Below are positions 7,080-15,004 of a stretch of 26,730 nt of DNA, piece by piece. This DNA comes from JACKLD01 sp049297695 (GTDB lineage: Bacteria > Pseudomonadota > Alphaproteobacteria > UBA2136 > UBA6156). Every line of letters begins with the position of its first letter. The first letter of the stretch is position 1. The DNA lies in NCBI GenBank assembly GCA_049297695.1, contig JBAQUT010000017.1:1-26730 (forward strand), in the 5' to 3' direction. The notes beneath the pieces were generated by a model. It was given only the letters and a program-made list of their open reading frames with translations, had not been told where the DNA came from and ran no database searches. Made by a program: the position numbers and the translations under genes.

Positions 7080-7670
7080 ATGTTCAAAGTCTCTTCTACC
7101 GCAACCATGTTGGCCATGATGGCAACGTTGGCCCATGCTGCCGATGCCCCTCTTTCCACCGAAGCTGCCGCCGATATGGTGGGCGGTGCCACAGCAGCCC
7201 TTGAAGCCGAAGCCATGCCCAGCGGTGCTGGCGAAAAACTGGAGGATTACATGATGGATGCCAAGGCAACGGGTGCTGAAACAGCCACCGTACCTGCGGC
7301 CACAGAGATGACCATTTCGAAAGAAGTAGAAGAGCTGGTAGCCAGTTTGGATGGTTCCGCCACCGTAGTAACCTCGGCCACCGAGGCGGTATCCACCAGC
7401 GATGTGGTATCAGCCACCGCTGCCGCGATGGACACCATGACGCCTCCCGATATGGACGTGCAAGCCCCCGCCAACGCTGCCGCCACGGGCGATGACATGA
7501 TGGGCAGCGCCCCCACCATGACCGATGTACCAGCTGCAACGGAAGCTGCTGCTGGCACAAAAACCACCGAAGCGATGGATATGGTGAAAGAAGTTGTGAC
7601 CGAGGTGAAAGCCGACGCCGCCACCGAAGTAAAAGACGCGGTTGAAGCCGTGGGCGGAGTGCATAAGTAA
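7080..7670 (+). CDS. Exported Ala/Thr/Glu-rich low-complexity protein
   Basis: No family recognised. The 196-residue product starts with a Sec signal peptide (MFKVSSTATMLAMMATLAHA, cleavage probably before ADAP). The mature part is almost entirely Ala, Thr, Val, Asp, Glu and Met, with very few aromatics and no Cys, ending in an amphipathic acidic/basic stretch (MVKEVVTEVKADAATEVKDAVEAV). It is likely periplasmic and extended or disordered. AGAAAGGA about seven bases ahead of the ATG is the ribosome binding site and TATAAC at 7050-7055 may be its -10. A strong symmetrical terminator follows. The longer frame starting at 6012 is only an antisense shadow of rmuC. Confidence 0.75.
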   Translation: MFKVSSTATMLAMMATLAHAADAPLSTEAAADMVGGATAALEAEAMPSGAGEKLEDYMMDAKATGAETATVPAATEMTISKEVEELVASLDGSATVVTSATEAVSTSDVVSATAAAMDTMTPPDMDVQAPANAAATGDDMMGSAPTMTDVPAATEAAAGTKTTEAMDMVKEVVTEVKADAATEVKDAVEAVGGVHK

Positions 7671-7680
7671 ACCTGAGATA

Positions 7681-7718
7681 CCTACACAAAACCCCGCACA
7701 TGCGGGGTTTTGTGTAGG
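7681..7718. terminator. Bidirectional terminator hairpin
   Basis: An 18-base arm at 7681-7698 is repeated exactly inverted at 7701-7718 with only two bases between. It includes CAAAACCCCGCA / TGCGGGGTTTTG, so either strand gives a GC-rich stem followed by TTTT. It lies between convergent genes. Confidence 0.9.
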
Positions 7719-7728
7719 TGGCGTTCAG

Positions 7729-8349
7729 TTAGTATTTTACCGAGCAGCCATAACTGCGGGTTTCCGTGGTAGCAGGGGCTTCGCCTTTCAGCACGGCATC
7801 CACCGCGGCAAGGGCGTAGTTTTCGGCTTTGGCAATGTCGCCCGCGCTGAAGCTGGGGATGCTATCGATGGCGCCTTTGTAAACAACTTTCCCGTCTTTA
7901 TCCGCCACTACCATGGTGGGGGTTGTTTTGGCGTCCAGCAGGCGGCCTAACTTGCTACCATTGGCACCATCCAGAACATACGCCGTACCAGCAAAACTTT
8001 CTTTGGCGACCGTAGCGGGGGCGTCTTTGATAGTAAGGTAGCCTTCTTTACCTTCCGCCGACGAGTTCACGGCAAGCCAGGTTACGCCTTTGGCTACAGT
8101 ATCTTTTTGGAAGCCTTGCATGGCTTTGGCATCGTAAAACTTGCGCACAAACGGGCAGCCGGGGTTGGTCCATTCCAGCACCAAGGGTTTGCCACGAAAA
8201 TCCCCAAACGTGTGGGTTTTGCCCACGTGGTCGGTAAAGGCTACATCGGCGGGCAACACATCACCCACCTTGATGGCGGCATCTTGGGCCAAGGCTACGC
8301 CACTCAGCAGGGTAGCGGCGGTTAGTACGGTACAAAAGGCGTGGTTCAT
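7729..8349 (-). CDS. Exported thioredoxin-like (redoxin-domain) protein
   Basis: Thioredoxin-fold protein of 206 residues from the peroxiredoxin-like group that carries a W-x-N-x-x-C-P-F-V motif. A Sec signal peptide (MNHAFCTVLTAATLLSGVALA) is cut before about residue 22, so it works in the periplasm. The likely reactive Cys65 lies in NPGCPFVRKFY; the protein ends GCSVKY with Cys203, a C-terminal Cys motif seen in relatives. A cis-Pro segment (KTTPTMVV) completes the fold. The classical CxxC of thioredoxin is absent. AAAGGA eight bases upstream fixes the ATG at 8349. Natural substrate unknown; peroxide or thiol reduction is inferred from the fold. Confidence 0.88.
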   Translation of the reverse strand: MNHAFCTVLTAATLLSGVALAQDAAIKVGDVLPADVAFTDHVGKTHTFGDFRGKPLVLEWTNPGCPFVRKFYDAKAMQGFQKDTVAKGVTWLAVNSSAEGKEGYLTIKDAPATVAKESFAGTAYVLDGANGSKLGRLLDAKTTPTMVVADKDGKVVYKGAIDSIPSFSAGDIAKAENYALAAVDAVLKGEAPATTETRSYGCSVKY

Positions 8350-8432
8350 CCTAGGTTTCCTTTGTTGTTAGCGTGGGTAAGTGTACCGCAGCCCCACCAC
8401 TGCGCAAGCCCCCTACCCACCCAAATGTAAGG

Positions 8433-8463
8433 TTGACGTTAACTGTCTTTTCGGGGATATATG
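8433..8463 (+). promoter_or_regulatory. Promoter of tRNA-Val
   Basis: TTGACG (8433-8438) followed after 18 bases by ATATAT (8457-8462), or after 19 by TATATG. Transcription would start just ahead of the tRNA 5' end at 8471. Confidence 0.6.
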
Positions 8464-8470
8464 CCTGCGG

Positions 8471-8545
8471 GGGCGATTAGCTCAGGGGTAGAGCACGACA
8501 TTGACATTGTCGGGGTCAGTGGTTCGAAACCGCTATCGCCCACCA
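8471..8545 (+). tRNA. tRNA-Val (anticodon GAC)
   Basis: Full cloverleaf visible: acceptor GGGCGAT (8471-8477) with ATCGCCC (8535-8541); D arm GCTC-AGGGGTA-GAGC; anticodon stem CGACA/TGTCG with loop TTGACAT giving anticodon GAC, which reads valine GUC/GUU; T arm AGTGG-TTCGAAA-CCGCT with one G-T pair; discriminator A and an encoded CCA (8543-8545). It is a single-gene unit between convergent coding regions. Confidence 0.97.
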
Positions 8546-8578
8546 TCATTTTATGCCCCATCGACAGCTTGAAAGCCG

Positions 8579-9364
8579 TTAGGGCTTGGGTGAGGTGCTA
8601 ATATAATCCAAGCCGTATTTTTTGCGCAGGGCGGGTAAAAAACCGCTGGATTCAAGTTCTGGTAGGCGGTCGTCCATCGCTTTGGCAATGCTGGCGCTAT
8701 CAGTCTTGGCGGGGCTAAAGGCCAAGTGGCAGGGGGTTTTCAGGGTGTCGGCCGTTTTAACCAAGGTGCCGTCTTTCCCCACGCTGTGCAGGTAGTAGTT
8801 TAACACGGCCGGGTTTTCCAACATCACATCAATACGGCCATTCAGCATTTTGCCCACATTGTCTTCCAAGGGGGCTGTGCCGCTGGTCAGCTGCACTTTG
8901 CCGTCGTAATCCAGGTTGCTGTTGATGTAATCCGCTTCGGCTTGCCCGTAGTAATACCCTTCCACACCCCCAAGTTTGCGGTCGCCCAGCGAATTGGGGC
9001 CGTGGTAGGTAAACGCTTCGCCCTTGCGGCTAAACAGGGCGTATCCGCACGGAGCGTAATGGTTGGAGAACACGAATCCTGGCGACTCTTCAGGGTCGCT
9101 AGCCACCAACACATCATACGTGCCTTTGCGCACGGCGGGTATGGCGTCATCCCACGAGACTTGCTTGTAAGTTATTTTATACCCCAAAGGTTCCAGCGCA
9201 GCTTTGGCCAGTTCAATCAAAAATCCTTCGGCGTTGGCATCACCGGGTTCGCAGTTGTAGGGGCACCAGGGGTCGGCTACAAAGGTAAGTTCGCGGGGTT
9301 CGGCCACGGCAAGGCCTGCGATGGTGAGAGATGCAAGGCTTGCGAATTTGAAAAATGTGTTCAT
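8579..9364 (-). CDS. Periplasmic solute-binding protein, SBP family 3
   Basis: Predicted periplasmic ligand-binding protein of the amino-acid type (SBP_bac_3 fold), 261 residues. Signal peptide MNTFFKFASLASLTIAGLAVA precedes EPRELTFVADPWCPYNCEP. Family features are an N-terminal W-x-P-Y-type segment, GFLIELAKAALEPLGYKITYKQVSWDDAIPAVRKGTYDVL, and the hinge region GKMLNGRIDVMLENPAVLNYYL. A WCPYNC cysteine pair near the ligand site is unusual. The start is placed at the ATG at 9364, since upstream residues do not form a signal peptide. No permease or ATPase gene is nearby, and it diverges from a membrane hybrid kinase across 155 bases, so it may act as a sensory partner rather than a transporter subunit (inference). 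Confidence 0.87.
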   Translation of the reverse strand: MNTFFKFASLASLTIAGLAVAEPRELTFVADPWCPYNCEPGDANAEGFLIELAKAALEPLGYKITYKQVSWDDAIPAVRKGTYDVLVASDPEESPGFVFSNHYAPCGYALFSRKGEAFTYHGPNSLGDRKLGGVEGYYYGQAEADYINSNLDYDGKVQLTSGTAPLEDNVGKMLNGRIDVMLENPAVLNYYLHSVGKDGTLVKTADTLKTPCHLAFSPAKTDSASIAKAMDDRLPELESSGFLPALRKKYGLDYISTSPKP

Positions 9365-9519
9365 GCAAGCAGTATGGATTAAAAATATGGGTGTGTCGCG
9401 GTGTAGGAGGCAGAGTGGCCCAAAGATATGTGCCGCCACCGCAACGTGTTACCCAAACACCGCAGGTAGGATGTACGCAAAAAAGGTTGCTGAAGCCATG
9501 GTTTCAAGATTCGGTTAGG

Positions 9520-11919
9520 ATGCCTACCAACAACAAAAAATGGTCTGCCATGCCCACACCTTTTCGCCGCACCCTTTCCGTCGCGCCTTACTACCTGATG
9601 GTGTTGTGTTTGGGTGGGTTTTTGGCCTATGTGGTTTATACCAAGGCCGAACAAGACATGGCGGTGGCGCGGGAGCACTATAAAAAGCAATCCGATGTAG
9701 AAATGGCCTTGGTACGCCGCCAGGTGAGCGATGCGTTAAGCCACATTTACCAAAATATCCGCACCATCAGCATGTTACCTAGCGTGCGAGAGATTAACGC
9801 CGAGGGCAGCAACTTAAGCCCGACCGACGATATGGCCATACGCCAGATTTATAACAACCTGAAATCCAATGTGGCGGTCTCCGAGATTTATATTGTTCCT
9901 GTGGATATGGACCCTGACAACCCAACTAAACCTGCTGCACCTTTGAAAATGTTTGACAGCCTGATTGTCGATACGAGTACGGGAGCCTTGGAGACGGTAG
10001 AGACCCACGAATACCGCCAGCTTCGGGATGTCGTGATGCCATATTTTCGGGAAAAATACCCCGACCGCAACACGTTTCAAGGGATGGGTGTGCCGATTAT
10101 CAGCGCAAACCCGGTTCTAACGTGCGACAATTCTATTTTTAACAAAACACGTCACGATTCTGACCGTACAGGGCTTATCTTTTCAGTACCGTTTTACGGG
10201 GAAGACGGGGCGTTGAAGGGAACGATTTCCGCCATTGTGCTGAACAACGCCTTGCGGAGCATGTTGCCTCCTCGTGATTACGCCCTGATTAACACGGGCA
10301 ACAACGTGGTGTTGGATGCGTTGGAACAAGGGCAGGAAGAACATTCTGCCCCGTACGTGCAACAAGGCAAGGTGGACCCGAACCTGATATTCTCGAAAGT
10401 TGTGCCGGCGGGTTTGAACGACAAACGCAGCCCGTGGCGGTTGTGGGCCGGGTTCCCCAACGCACGGTTTGAAGAAAGCGGGGATGTTAAGGCGATAGAA
10501 ACGTTCAAACTAGGGGGGTATGCCCTGTGCGCTTTGATAACCCTGATAGGGTTGATGCTGGAAGCATATTTAGACTTTTTAGCCCGGCGGCGGCGGCGGG
10601 ATATGTTGGTGAACCGCCAGCTGGCGTTGGCCAAAGCCTCGGCTGAAGACGCCACCAAAGCCAAAAGCGAGTTTTTGGCCACCATGAGCCACGAAATACG
10701 AACGCCCATGAACGGTATTTTTGGGATGCTGGATATTTTGTTGCGCAGCAAACTGCGGCCCGAACAAGAAGAGTTTATACAAACCGCCAAGCGCTCGGCC
10801 GAAGGGTTGCAAGGTATTTTGAACGACATTTTGGATTACAGCAAAATGGAAAGCGGGGGGTTACATCTGGAGGTTATCCCCTTTGATGTGCAATTGTTGG
10901 TGGAAGATATTGCCGACAGCTTTGCACCGGTGGCCGAGAACAAAAAACTTTCGTTGATTTGTCATTACGACCCCCAAACCCCCACGCATGTTCAGGGAGA
11001 CCCTGTGCGGTTGCGGCAGATTATCAACAATTTTATCAGCAACGCTATTAAGTTTACCTCGGAAGGCTCGGTGATTGTTCGGGTTACGGCCAGTGTGGTG
11101 AGCGAGACCGAGGCGGTTTACACGTTTGCCATTCAAGACAGCGGGATTGGTATCCCGCCGGACAAGGTTGATAAATTGTTCCAACGGTTCAGCCAAGTGG
11201 ACAGCAGCACCACCCGCAAGTACGGAGGCACGGGGTTGGGTTTGGCCATCTCGAAAGGTTTGGTGGAGAAAATGGGGGGAGAAGTGAAGGTAACCAGCAC
11301 GGAAGGGAAAGGTTCGGTGTTTGCCTTTACCGTAGCGCTGCCGTTGGCAGAGGCGCCTGTGGCACCAACAGAAGAACGTCGTGCGGGCAATTTTAACCTG
11401 AAAGGCACCCACGTGCTGATTGTGGAAGACCACCCCGTGAATGTACAGATTTTTGAAGAAGCACTCAAAAACCTTGGCGCTACCTTTACCACCGTGAACC
11501 ATGCGCAGGATGCCTGGGGCCTGTTGCAGGCCCACCCCAAAGCGTTCCAGATGGCGATTTTGGATTACCAATTGCCCGACCTGAATGGTTTGGAACTGGC
11601 CATGATGATGTACAACCACGAACCCACCCAACATATTTTGATGGTGGCCTGTACCTCGGTAACTACCGAGAACATTCACGATTACGAAGAGGCCGGGTTT
11701 GCAGGCTACCTCACCAAGCCGTTGCGGGCGTCGGTGTTGGCCAACATGTTGCTGGCCGTGCGCTTCCGGAAAAGCAGGGTGGGTATGCTGACACGCCTGA
11801 AATTGCGGAACCCCGACAAAGATGAAACGGCCAAACACGCCAAATTGCCCAGCCTGAATATTTTGGTGGCGGAAGATGACCCCATCAACCAGATTGTGGT
11901 GGGAATTTTATCAAAATGA
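9520..11919 (+). CDS. Hybrid sensor histidine kinase, N-terminal part (frame ends in receiver 2)
   Basis: Inner-membrane sensor kinase, 799 residues to a TGA. Order: TM1 (about 22-41), a periplasmic sensor of about 285 residues, TM2 (about 331-351), an RRRRR stop-transfer, HisKA with phospho-acceptor H391 in SHEIRTPMNG, HATPase with N-box NNFISNAIKF (about 503-513), DSGIGIPP and GGTGLGL (about 569-575), receiver 1 with acidic pocket ED (D637), phospho-acceptor D682 and TKP lysine, then the first strand of receiver 2 (ILVAEDDPINQIVVG). The frame stops at 11917-11919 just after helix 1 of receiver 2 begins; the rest continues in the -1 frame. ATG at 9520 is the most reasonable start; no Shine-Dalgarno is well placed. 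Transcribed divergently from the binding-protein gene. Confidence 0.9.
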   Translation: MPTNNKKWSAMPTPFRRTLSVAPYYLMVLCLGGFLAYVVYTKAEQDMAVAREHYKKQSDVEMALVRRQVSDALSHIYQNIRTISMLPSVREINAEGSNLSPTDDMAIRQIYNNLKSNVAVSEIYIVPVDMDPDNPTKPAAPLKMFDSLIVDTSTGALETVETHEYRQLRDVVMPYFREKYPDRNTFQGMGVPIISANPVLTCDNSIFNKTRHDSDRTGLIFSVPFYGEDGALKGTISAIVLNNALRSMLPPRDYALINTGNNVVLDALEQGQEEHSAPYVQQGKVDPNLIFSKVVPAGLNDKRSPWRLWAGFPNARFEESGDVKAIETFKLGGYALCALITLIGLMLEAYLDFLARRRRRDMLVNRQLALAKASAEDATKAKSEFLATMSHEIRTPMNGIFGMLDILLRSKLRPEQEEFIQTAKRSAEGLQGILNDILDYSKMESGGLHLEVIPFDVQLLVEDIADSFAPVAENKKLSLICHYDPQTPTHVQGDPVRLRQIINNFISNAIKFTSEGSVIVRVTASVVSETEAVYTFAIQDSGIGIPPDKVDKLFQRFSQVDSSTTRKYGGTGLGLAISKGLVEKMGGEVKVTSTEGKGSVFAFTVALPLAEAPVAPTEERRAGNFNLKGTHVLIVEDHPVNVQIFEEALKNLGATFTTVNHAQDAWGLLQAHPKAFQMAILDYQLPDLNGLELAMMMYNHEPTQHILMVACTSVTTENIHDYEEAGFAGYLTKPLRASVLANMLLAVRFRKSRVGMLTRLKLRNPDKDETAKHAKLPSLNILVAEDDPINQIVVGILSK

Positions 11920-12623
11920 TTGGCAGCACGTGCACAATAGTTGGCAACGGCCAAGAAGCTTTGGATATATTGGCGAACCAAAAGTTTGATGTGGTACTGA
12001 TGGACATGCGGATGCCCGTGATGGATGGTTTGGAAGCCACCCGCCGCCTGCGGACACGGGAAGAGGCGGAAGGCAAGCCCCCCGCCCTTGTGGTGGCCTT
12101 AACCGCCAATGCCATGGCGGATGACATGGAGGCCTGCCGCACCGCGGGCATGAACGATTTTATGACCAAGCCCTTAACATTTGAGAAGTTTTATAAGGGA
12201 CTGGAAAAGCTTAATTTGTGTGGTGCAGCCCCTGTGGAAGAAGTACAACCTGAAGTGGAGTCTGATAAATTTGGCGGGATGATGATTGGGGGAGAGGCCC
12301 AGCCTTCGGTTGTGTTTGACAAAGAGTTTTTAGAAACCGCCAGCGGGGGGGATGTGGAGTTTCAAGCCCAGTTGTTAAAAATTTACAAAGAAGAAACCGC
12401 CAAACTGGTAGATATTCTTGAGGCCTCCGCCCCCGGGGCAGAAGAATGGCGGGCGGCCGCACACCGGTTGAAAGGATCGTCGTTGAACCTTGGGTTTAAC
12501 CAGCTAAGCCAGATATGCGGTGACGCTGAAAAAGCGACCGACCCAAACACCCAATCTCAACATCGGGAAGCCATTCACCAAGGCCTAACCCGTGCTTTTT
12601 TGGCCGCAGGGAATGCAAGTTAA
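11916..12623 (+). CDS. C-terminal part of the hybrid kinase: rest of receiver 2 plus Hpt domain
   Basis: A 235-residue frame starting at an ATG that overlaps the stop of the preceding kinase frame (ATGA). It begins inside receiver 2, lacking the first beta strand and acidic pocket, then has phospho-acceptor D30 (VLMDMRMPVMDG), ALTANA, and K85 (MTKPL). A linker leads to an Hpt domain with phospho-transfer His183 (AAHRLKGSSLNLG). Joined to the upstream frame by a -1 shift at AAAA (11913-11916), the receiver has exactly family-typical spacing (NQIVVGILSKMIG), so this is best read as one protein of about 1,034 residues made by frameshifting, or a gene broken by one lost A, or a base-call error. 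Independent translation by coupling is possible but would give an incomplete receiver. Confidence 0.82.
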   Translation: MIGSTCTIVGNGQEALDILANQKFDVVLMDMRMPVMDGLEATRRLRTREEAEGKPPALVVALTANAMADDMEACRTAGMNDFMTKPLTFEKFYKGLEKLNLCGAAPVEEVQPEVESDKFGGMMIGGEAQPSVVFDKEFLETASGGDVEFQAQLLKIYKEETAKLVDILEASAPGAEEWRAAAHRLKGSSLNLGFNQLSQICGDAEKATDPNTQSQHREAIHQGLTRAFLAAGNAS

Positions 12624-12630
12624 AGTTGCA

Positions 12631-12636
12631 TATTAT
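12631..12636 (+). promoter_or_regulatory. Possible -10 box directly ahead of the first receiver gene
   Basis: TATTAT at 12631-12636 lies eight bases before the ATG at 12645, where no Shine-Dalgarno is present. There is no convincing -35. It may drive a leaderless transcript of the two receiver genes independently of the kinase. Confidence 0.35.
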
Positions 12637-12644
12637 CTTTACGG

Positions 12645-13133
12645 ATGAATACCCCTAGTATAGATAAGGATATGATACATATTCCTGATGAAGCTGAAAA
12701 GATATTAGCTGAAAACATTGCTGCAAACGACAAGCGTACCAACAACAAGGCGGCGCTTGACCTGTTGTTTATGGAAGATGACCTTACGACCCAGATGATG
12801 ATTAAACAAATTTTGCGTGGCCAGAGCCTGAACTTGGAATTTGCTACCAACGCCCAACAAGGGTTGGAGATGTACAGCAACAAACCTCCTCATATTGTGT
12901 TTTTGGATATCAACATGCCCGGCCGAATGAACGGCCTGCAGGTGTTGGACGTGCTGAACCGGTGCGACCCGTGTGTGTTTGCCATGATGCTGACCTCCAG
13001 TTCCGTGGGCGAGCACGTTACCGCCGCCATTAAAAACAACGTGCAAGGCTACGTGATTAAGCCGTTCACCATGAACAAGCTGATGGAATGCATCAACCGG
13101 TACCGTCGTATGGTGTTGGAGCAGGCTGTATGA
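12645..13133 (+). CDS. Stand-alone response regulator (receiver domain only), 162 aa
   Basis: Single-domain response regulator. A 38-residue N-terminal extension precedes a complete CheY-like receiver: acidic pocket E44-D45-D46, phospho-acceptor D88 (HIVFLDIN), T117 (MMLTSS) and K139 (VIKPF). There is no DNA-binding or enzymatic output domain, so it likely acts as a phosphate shuttle or by protein-protein contact. It lies 21 bases after the kinase Hpt frame and overlaps the next receiver gene by ATGA, so the three genes are probably one phosphorelay unit. The start codon lacks a Shine-Dalgarno. Confidence 0.9.
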   Translation: MNTPSIDKDMIHIPDEAEKILAENIAANDKRTNNKAALDLLFMEDDLTTQMMIKQILRGQSLNLEFATNAQQGLEMYSNKPPHIVFLDINMPGRMNGLQVLDVLNRCDPCVFAMMLTSSSVGEHVTAAIKNNVQGYVIKPFTMNKLMECINRYRRMVLEQAV

Positions 13134-13606
13134 CGCTACCCCCGCCAAATTCCGAGGCCGCTGTTGTTTTGGGGCGTATGGAACAAACACTTCAAGAGTC
13201 ATTTGGCTTGAATGACCGCCGTTTCCCTATGGGAGGAACGTTGAAGCTGTTGTTTGTGGAGGACGACAAAACAACCCAAATGATGCTGATGCAGCTGTTA
13301 AAAAACGAACCTGTTGCTTCAAGTTTTGCATCGGATGCCGAACAGGCGGTACAACTGTACTGCCAAAGCACGCCTCACATTGTGTTTTTGGATATTGACT
13401 TGGGCAAACCCGTTTCTGGCTTGAACTTGCTGAACCTGTTGGTGCGGTACGACCCCTTAGTTTACCCCATTATGCTGACATCCCATGCCACCCATAGCGA
13501 AGTGAGCGAAGCCAAAAACCACCACGTGAAAGGGTATATTGTGAAGCCGTTTACGTTTAAAAAACTGATGGAAACCATCCACCGTTACCATAACCAGCCC
13601 GTATAA
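13130..13606 (+). CDS. Stand-alone response regulator (receiver domain only), 158 aa
   Basis: Tandem paralogue of the preceding receiver: acidic pocket E44-D45-D46, phospho-acceptor D88 (HIVFLDID), T117 (IMLTSH) and K139 (IVKPF) fall at the same residue numbers as in its neighbour. Segments such as EDD-x-TTQMM and YDPL versus CDPC show common descent by duplication, while the N-terminal 38 residues are unrelated. Start is the ATG at 13130, overlapping the upstream stop (ATGA), which indicates translational coupling. An intrinsic terminator follows at 13627. Confidence 0.9.
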   Translation: MTLPPPNSEAAVVLGRMEQTLQESFGLNDRRFPMGGTLKLLFVEDDKTTQMMLMQLLKNEPVASSFASDAEQAVQLYCQSTPHIVFLDIDLGKPVSGLNLLNLLVRYDPLVYPIMLTSHATHSEVSEAKNHHVKGYIVKPFTFKKLMETIHRYHNQPV

Positions 13607-13626
13607 AAATTCTGGGATGCAAAACA

Positions 13627-13650
13627 AAAAAGCCCCGCATGGGGCTTTTT
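13627..13650. terminator. Bidirectional Rho-independent terminator
   Basis: AAAAAGCCCC (13627-13636), loop GCAT, GGGGCTTTTT (13641-13650). It serves the receiver genes on the plus strand and the cyclophilin gene on the minus strand. Confidence 0.9.
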
Positions 13651-13663
13651 AAAACAATACTTT

Positions 13664-14209
13664 CTACTTGTCATCCGCCGCCACGGTCATTTTGACGATG
13701 GTGTCGGGGTTTTCCACCGAACCGTTGTCGTATTCATCGCCTTTTTTAATGGCGTCCACGTGCTCCATGCCTTCCACCACTTGGCCCCACACGGTGTATT
13801 GGCCATCCAGCCCGCTGTTGGGGGCCAGCATGATGAAGAACTGCGCGTTGGCGCTGTTGGGGGCCATGGTGCGGGCCATGCTCACGATGCCGCGCACGTG
13901 CATCATGTCATTAAATTCGGCCTTCAGGTCGGGCTTGGTGCTGCCGCCCATGCCATCGCCTTTGGGGCTGCCGGTTTGGGCCATAAAGCCGTCAATCACG
14001 CGGTGCCACTTTTTACCGTTGTAGTAGCCTTCGCGGGTCAGCTCTTTAATACGCGCCACGTGGTTGGGGGCCTTGTCGGGGAACATTTTGATGGTCACGC
14101 GGCCGTCTTTCAAATCCAGATACAGGGTGTTGTCCATATCCAAAGCGGGGGTGGTGGCGTTGGCGGCGGCGGCAATCATAAGGAGGGCTCCTAGCAGGGT
14201 TTTGAACAT
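13664..14209 (-). CDS. Exported peptidyl-prolyl cis-trans isomerase, cyclophilin type
   Basis: Periplasmic folding catalyst (EC 5.2.1.8) of the PpiA kind. Signal peptide MFKTLLGALLMIAAAANA is followed by a cyclophilin domain with the RxxxxFMAQTGSPKGDGMGG region (catalytic Arg in HRVIDGFM), ANAQFFIML and the WGQVVEGMEHVDAIKKGD C-terminal part. At 181 residues it is close to typical bacterial periplasmic cyclophilins. ATG at 14209 is chosen because the signal peptide starts there. Downstream of a HAD phosphatase gene on the same strand with about 50 bases between. Confidence 0.94.
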   Translation of the reverse strand: MFKTLLGALLMIAAAANATTPALDMDNTLYLDLKDGRVTIKMFPDKAPNHVARIKELTREGYYNGKKWHRVIDGFMAQTGSPKGDGMGGSTKPDLKAEFNDMMHVRGIVSMARTMAPNSANAQFFIMLAPNSGLDGQYTVWGQVVEGMEHVDAIKKGDEYDNGSVENPDTIVKMTVAADDK

Positions 14210-14262
14210 GGGTTGGTCTTTCTTGTTGGTACGTACTGTTATGACGGGCCAAAGCCCCGCCG

Positions 14263-14967
14263 TCAACCTTCCAAGGTGGCCAGCAGGGGGATAAACTGCT
14301 CCCAATGACGGATGACCGCCGTGGCGCCGGCGGCTGTGAGGATGGCTTCCGCCCCGTCGTGGTCATCGTGCAGGCCCACGTAGCCCACGGCGGTGTAACC
14401 TGCCTGTACGGCGGCCTGGATGCCCGTGGGGGTATCTTCCACGGCCAAGGCATGGGCGGGGTTTACCTGGAATTGCTGGGCGGCGTGCACGTACACATCC
14501 GGCGCGGGTTTGGCGTTCATGTGGGGCACGGCGGAGTACACGTGCTGCTTGAAGACGTCGGGCAGGCGCACGCTGGTGGCGGTGATGGTGTGTTGGAGGG
14601 TGAGGGCCGCCCGTTCCGGCACGCTGTTGGTGCACACGCACAGGGCACGGCCTTGGGCGTGCAGGGTTTGCAGCATCACATCCGCCCCCGGGGCGATGGG
14701 CATGCCTTTTAACAGCTGTTTGTGCAGGTAGGCCTTGCGCATCTCCAAAAAGGGTTGAAGCTCCAGCCGCACGCCGTAATCCGCCGCAATGCAATCCAAC
14801 AGATTTTGGCCCGCTTTGCCACGGTAGCCATTTGGTTTGGTCCAATCGGAAACTTGAATCGGCACGCCGTACTCGGCGTTCACCATGGCCACGCAGTTGG
14901 GCACGCTGGTGGAGAAGGTATCCACCAAGGTGTCGTCCATATCAAAGGCAATGAGTTGAAAGGGCAT
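14263..14967 (-). CDS. HAD-superfamily hydrolase (phosphoglycolate phosphatase-like)
   Basis: Cytoplasmic Mg2+-dependent phosphatase of HAD subfamily IA, 234 residues. Nucleophile D9 and general acid D11 are in FDMDDTL; motif II is CTNS, motif III lysine in NAKPAPD, and motif IV EDTPTGIQAA. A helical cap lies between motifs I and II (about 15-85). Substrate cannot be assigned; phosphoglycolate, pyridoxal or sugar phosphates are typical for this group. The ATG at 14967 has no obvious Shine-Dalgarno. It probably heads a two-gene unit with the cyclophilin. Confidence 0.9.
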   Translation of the reverse strand: MPFQLIAFDMDDTLVDTFSTSVPNCVAMVNAEYGVPIQVSDWTKPNGYRGKAGQNLLDCIAADYGVRLELQPFLEMRKAYLHKQLLKGMPIAPGADVMLQTLHAQGRALCVCTNSVPERAALTLQHTITATSVRLPDVFKQHVYSAVPHMNAKPAPDVYVHAAQQFQVNPAHALAVEDTPTGIQAAVQAGYTAVGYVGLHDDHDGAEAILTAAGATAVIRHWEQFIPLLATLEG

Positions 14968-15004
14968 GTTTAATTATAGCGTTATTTAAAGGTTTCGCCA
15001 AGGC

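Noticed and set aside
10861..11838. 325-aa minus-strand frame within the kinase gene
   Set aside because: Shadow of a clearly coding kinase sequence on the plus strand.
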